A stretch of 64,000 nt of DNA from Lachnoclostridium sp. UBA3262. Lineage in GTDB: Bacteria > Bacillota > Clostridia > Lachnospirales > Lachnospiraceae. The translations under genes and the position numbers were made by a program. This document shows positions 61,168 to 64,000 of the stretch, one piece after another (the first letter of the stretch is position 1; each line of letters starts with the position of its first letter). The notes under the pieces were generated by a model, which ran no database searches, was not told where the DNA came from, and worked only from the letters and a program-made list of their open reading frames with translations. The stretch covers positions 4,402 through 68,401 of the forward strand of contig DEUM01000035.1 in assembly GCA_002362575.1 (NCBI GenBank). Direction: 5' to 3'.

Positions 61168-63573
61168 TTACTCAACAGTAATTCCTAAGCTGTCTTCAAT
61201 AAATCCTTTCAACTGGCTCTCCCGTCCGGCAATATAAGATTTCATGCCGTTTACCCGGCTGTCCACATCACCGTTTCCAAACCTCGCCTTATACTGCTCC
61301 ATAAGAGGACGGTAGATAGCTGCCATCTTATCCAGCTCAGCCGTAGCTTTTGTTACATTAAAATTGTTCCGGCAGATATCCATCAGCGTATCGGCAAAAG
61401 CCTGACAGAATTCTCTGTTTTTACAAAGTGCGCCAAACAGTTCATCCTCGCTCATTGCTATCGCAATGCGGTTGACTGTCCCTTCGCTATCGCATCCCCA
61501 TAAATTCATGGAATACTCTGTGTCATACAGCATATAACGCCACTTTGTATCACCATATTTCGTACCGTCATTGACTCTTGTACGCCACAACTGGGTATTA
61601 TTGTGCGGCCAGTCATCATTTCCAATATAAATCCCTGTGGCATAATAATCCATAAAACTCTGGATATCTACCATTTCTTTGAACTTTTCATAATTTCCCG
61701 GCACGGACATGTCGAGTTCTGCCATGGCGGCCAGTTCCTCATAAAGGGCGAAATCTTCCTCCCTGCCCTCATCCAGTTCTTTACATTTTATAACAACTAC
61801 ATTCTCCTTATCCACTCCGAATTCTTCTTCTAAATAATTGTCTGAATACCGTTCGGTAAGATTGTACAGCCCCCAGTATTCTCCATTCAGAAACAGGACG
61901 CATGGTCTTGCACTCTGCGTCGTAAAGGCACGGTCGCTGACCATTTTCTGGATAAACACATCCTGCATCTTACTGTAGGCATACTCATTTCCACCATTGC
62001 GCAGGATAAATCTCTTATATTTTTTCGTCGGCGTTCCGTCGGCATTTACCGCATCCGGAATCAGCTGATATCCTTTCAGATTCTTCATTCCCAGTTCCTC
62101 ACGGAAGTACAGCCGCAGACTCTTTTGTCCCCAGCGCCTTGTATAATTACCGTGAATCCGGAGTCCCATCGTCGTCTCAATCCCGGTATCCGCACTCAGC
62201 AGATTATCCGGATCCGTCACAACAGAAATGACAGAAGCATTTTTATAAATCGTCTGAAGATCTTTGTCTACAAAGTATACCTTTGTCACAACCTTACTCT
62301 TATTTCCTTCTGCGTCCACTGCCATAGCACGGATTATTGTCGCCTTCGGTACGGCACTTAACTCCGGGTAAAATGCACCGTTGTAGCTGCCTTCGTATGG
62401 ATCATACATAAATGGAATATTCGCCTCCGAGCACAGCCTGTTTACCGCACTATCGTTATTTTTTATCGAAATCGGTCCGGTGTATTCGTTGGTAGGAAGT
62501 TTAGCAGGAAATCTTTCCCCGCCTGTCTGCGCTATTTCATACTTCTCATTTTCTTTTAAAAGATGAATGGCATGAATCGTTATACTGTCATTCTCACTAT
62601 AGGTGCCTTCGTTATATACTCCCAACATCAGACGTCCCGCAGAGGAATAATCGGAACCGTCCTTCAGACTTATCTTGGCTACACTGTGTACCTTGTCCAG
62701 TGATAGCCTCGTCTCATGAATCCGAGTCGTATCTGACTGCCCATCACTGCCATTCCATGAACTTTCCGCATCGGCATAGATTGGGACAACCTGAAGTCCC
62801 AGCGTATTACCGCCGTTTCCTACCTGATTGACTGTGTACTCAATCGCTATCGAGTCGTAGCCCGACCAGTCCGTCACGCCCTCCGGCGCTTTATAACAAA
62901 TCGAACTATACCTTTTAGCAAAAGATATATTGACACCATCCATACCATAACTTGTTGTCACTTCAGCGGAGCCGAATTCTTCCTTGTCCGCACTCAATAC
63001 AAATGGCAGTCCTTCTTTGACAGATTCTTTTTTATCGTCCTCATATCCCGGCACACTGCCGTCTGTCGTATAGTAAATCGTACTTCCCTTCGGGGCAGAG
63101 AGCGTTAAATCAAAAGCATCTTTATAGCTGCCGCTCTCTTTTGAAAATACCGGCTCTCCCTGATTTGGGTTAGGCGTTGCCGTCGCTGTATCGGTCGGCT
63201 TTGGGGTAGGTTTCCTCGTTACCTTTGCCGTAGGTTTTGCTGTTTTCTTCGGTTTTTTCTTTACCGTTACCTTACAGACCAGCTTCTTCCCTGCCGTCTT
63301 GGCAATGATTTTTACCTTACCCTTTTTCTTTGCCTTGACAACACCTTTTTTAGTAACCGTGGCAATTTTCTTTTTCTGGGATTTCCAGACTACCTTCTTT
63401 GGGGTCCCCTTGACCTTGAGCTTAGTCTTTTTCCCTATATATAATGTAACCTTTTTGCGATTCAGACGAATCTTCTTCTTCGCCTGCACCTGTAACTGGC
63501 TGCCCTGAACGATCGGCATAATGGTAAGTGCAAAACAAAAAAGCACTGAAATTATCTTTTTTCTTTTCTTCAT
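61168..63573 (-). CDS. Secreted CotH-domain protein with Big2-like N-domain and an inserted beta-sandwich
   Basis: 801 residues from ATG 63573 (GAGG nine nt upstream). Signal peptide about 1-31. A Lys-rich Big2-like domain (about 33-108), a Thr/Pro linker (TAKPTAKVTRKPTPKPTD), then a chitobiase-like module (FSKESGSYKDAFDLTLSA, IYYTTDGSVPGY) that is interrupted by ~160 residues resembling a carbohydrate-binding beta-sandwich (YGMDGVNISFAKRYSSICY, TLGLQVVPIYADAESSWNG). It resumes at YTGPISIKNNDS and IIRAMAVDAEGNKSKV. The CotH core is at about 430-790: RWGQKSLRLYF, FILRNGGNEYAYSK, YLNGEYWGLYNL-like FLNGEYWGLYNLTERY, YMLYDTEYSMNL. Unlike the protein at 41.4 kb it lacks the C-terminal basic domain. 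Confidence 0.83.
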   Translation of the reverse strand: MKKRKKIISVLFCFALTIMPIVQGSQLQVQAKKKIRLNRKKVTLYIGKKTKLKVKGTPKKVVWKSQKKKIATVTKKGVVKAKKKGKVKIIAKTAGKKLVCKVTVKKKPKKTAKPTAKVTRKPTPKPTDTATATPNPNQGEPVFSKESGSYKDAFDLTLSAPKGSTIYYTTDGSVPGYEDDKKESVKEGLPFVLSADKEEFGSAEVTTSYGMDGVNISFAKRYSSICYKAPEGVTDWSGYDSIAIEYTVNQVGNGGNTLGLQVVPIYADAESSWNGSDGQSDTTRIHETRLSLDKVHSVAKISLKDGSDYSSAGRLMLGVYNEGTYSENDSITIHAIHLLKENEKYEIAQTGGERFPAKLPTNEYTGPISIKNNDSAVNRLCSEANIPFMYDPYEGSYNGAFYPELSAVPKATIIRAMAVDAEGNKSKVVTKVYFVDKDLQTIYKNASVISVVTDPDNLLSADTGIETTMGLRIHGNYTRRWGQKSLRLYFREELGMKNLKGYQLIPDAVNADGTPTKKYKRFILRNGGNEYAYSKMQDVFIQKMVSDRAFTTQSARPCVLFLNGEYWGLYNLTERYSDNYLEEEFGVDKENVVVIKCKELDEGREEDFALYEELAAMAELDMSVPGNYEKFKEMVDIQSFMDYYATGIYIGNDDWPHNNTQLWRTRVNDGTKYGDTKWRYMLYDTEYSMNLWGCDSEGTVNRIAIAMSEDELFGALCKNREFCQAFADTLMDICRNNFNVTKATAELDKMAAIYRPLMEQYKARFGNGDVDSRVNGMKSYIAGRESQLKGFIEDSLGITVE

Positions 63574-63655
63574 ATGTAGACGCCTCATCTTCTCATAGAT
63601 ATTTTTATTCTATCATAGTTAGGGGGAAATTTCTAGTCGTAAGTGGCAAATAATC
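63574..63655. other. Upstream region of the second CotH gene
   Basis: AT-rich 80 bp with possible promoter elements but no clear consensus pair. The gene-free end of the window (63574-64000) otherwise holds only hairpin element 3 and the dispersed motif copy B. Confidence 0.4.
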
Positions 63656-63879
63656 GGAGGGCTTTACTTACGTCAATTGTTGCAGTTCTTTTTTGTTTCC
63701 GTATAGAGAGAAAAAGTTTGCCCGCATGGGCGCTCGCGCTTAGACAAGTCCGTAGCGGTATGGGCATGCAAAACACACATGCCTCATACCGGCGCACTTG
63801 TACCCATGCTCCGCAAATCTTTTTTCTCTCTATACTGGAATACTAAAAGATTGGAAACAATTATTTGACGTAAGCCTCC
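63656..63879. mobile_element. 224-bp hairpin (MITE-like) element 3
   Basis: The ends GGAGGGCTTTACTTACGTCAA and TTGACGTAAGCCTCC are inverted (one indel), followed inward by pairing blocks TTGTT, GTTTCC, GTATAGAGAGAAAAA and GCATGGG. At the centre is a hairpin GGTATGGGCATG/CATGCCTCATACC (63758-63790). No coding frame. Similar in plan to element 2 but not in sequence. Confidence 0.6.
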
Positions 63880-63927
63880 AATTCCCCACACGACTCCCTC
63901 CCCCCTGTACCTCAGCGTACACTTGCT

Positions 63928-63999
63928 TAGCCTGACGGTGCCAAGTCGAACCTGTGATGAACGCTTAACCTTTATGCTGTTAAGGCGGCGAGTATCCTA
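63928..63999 (+). repeat. Dispersed motif, copy B
   Basis: TAGCCTGACGGTGCCAAGTC, then GAACCTGTGATGAACG, a hairpin GCTTAAC/GTTAAGGC and GTATCCTA, matching copy A. It may go on past the window end. Confidence 0.5.
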
Positions 64000-64000
64000 T

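Overview
The window looks like chromosomal DNA of a spore-forming, anaerobic, probably motile Clostridia bacterium, most likely a Lachnospiraceae member; this is inferred from gene content, not from any rRNA. Pointers are spo0A and spoIVB (sporulation), an oxygen-sensitive class III ribonucleotide reductase (nrdD/nrdG), a 1405-residue acyl-CoA dehydratase activase-like protein, an iron-hydrogenase-like chemoreceptor, CheV, an ECF sigma/DUF4367-type anti-sigma pair, and many surface proteins with Big-type Ig repeats, CotH domains and Thr/Pro linkers. Nearly all genes lie on the minus strand; only three clear genes (the activase-like gene, an EF-hand-like protein and a GH31 glycosidase) are on the plus strand.

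Layout. 1-4.8 kb: an operon-like set (CorA, rhomboid-like membrane protein, and a giant double GT-C glycosyltransferase cut by the left edge) behind a consensus promoter, next to a LysM protein. 5.0-9.2 kb: the activase. 9.3-14 kb: a surface cluster made of an ECF sigma factor, its membrane anti-sigma, a leucine-rich-repeat protein and a cell-wall-anchored repeat protein. 14.1-17.4 kb: EF-hand-like protein with a structured leader, ung, hisF, hisH. 17.4-25.4 kb: zinc-ribbon membrane protein, CheV, PH-domain protein, lipoprotein, a two-component system, a membrane protein and a membrane-anchored trigger-factor-like foldase. 25.5-30.7 kb: leuD, leuC, dut, nrdG, nrdD with paired NrdR boxes. 30.7-31.5 kb: gene-free, holding two hairpin (MITE-like) elements. 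31.5-37.2 kb: mutY, a sigma-70-like protein without region 4, an iron alcohol dehydrogenase, asnA, asnS, tRNA-Gly. 37.2-39.3 kb: Fic protein and decayed Rpn-type nuclease remnants. 39.3-49.97 kb: hydrogenase/chemoreceptor fusion, CotH protein, tpiA, pgk, gap, glgA, and a glucosaminidase. 50-57 kb: spo0A, then an AraC/GH31 sugar module sitting between spo0A and spoIVB-recN. 57-63.6 kb: a 1323-residue Big-repeat protein and a second CotH protein. 63.6-64 kb: a third hairpin element and a dispersed ~70-bp motif.

The most interesting items are the hydrogenase-chemoreceptor fusion, the sigma-like protein without a -35-reading domain, the double GT-C enzyme with a discoidin-like linker, the ECF-controlled-looking surface cluster, the two CotH proteins (one with a domain inserted inside its chitobiase-like domain), the sugar module splitting the usual recN-spoIVB-spo0A order, and three non-coding hairpin elements plus a three-copy dispersed motif. 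No CRISPR array, complete prophage, insertion sequence or rRNA was seen. Start sites were chosen from ribosome-binding sites and family length, and several use GTG or TTG.
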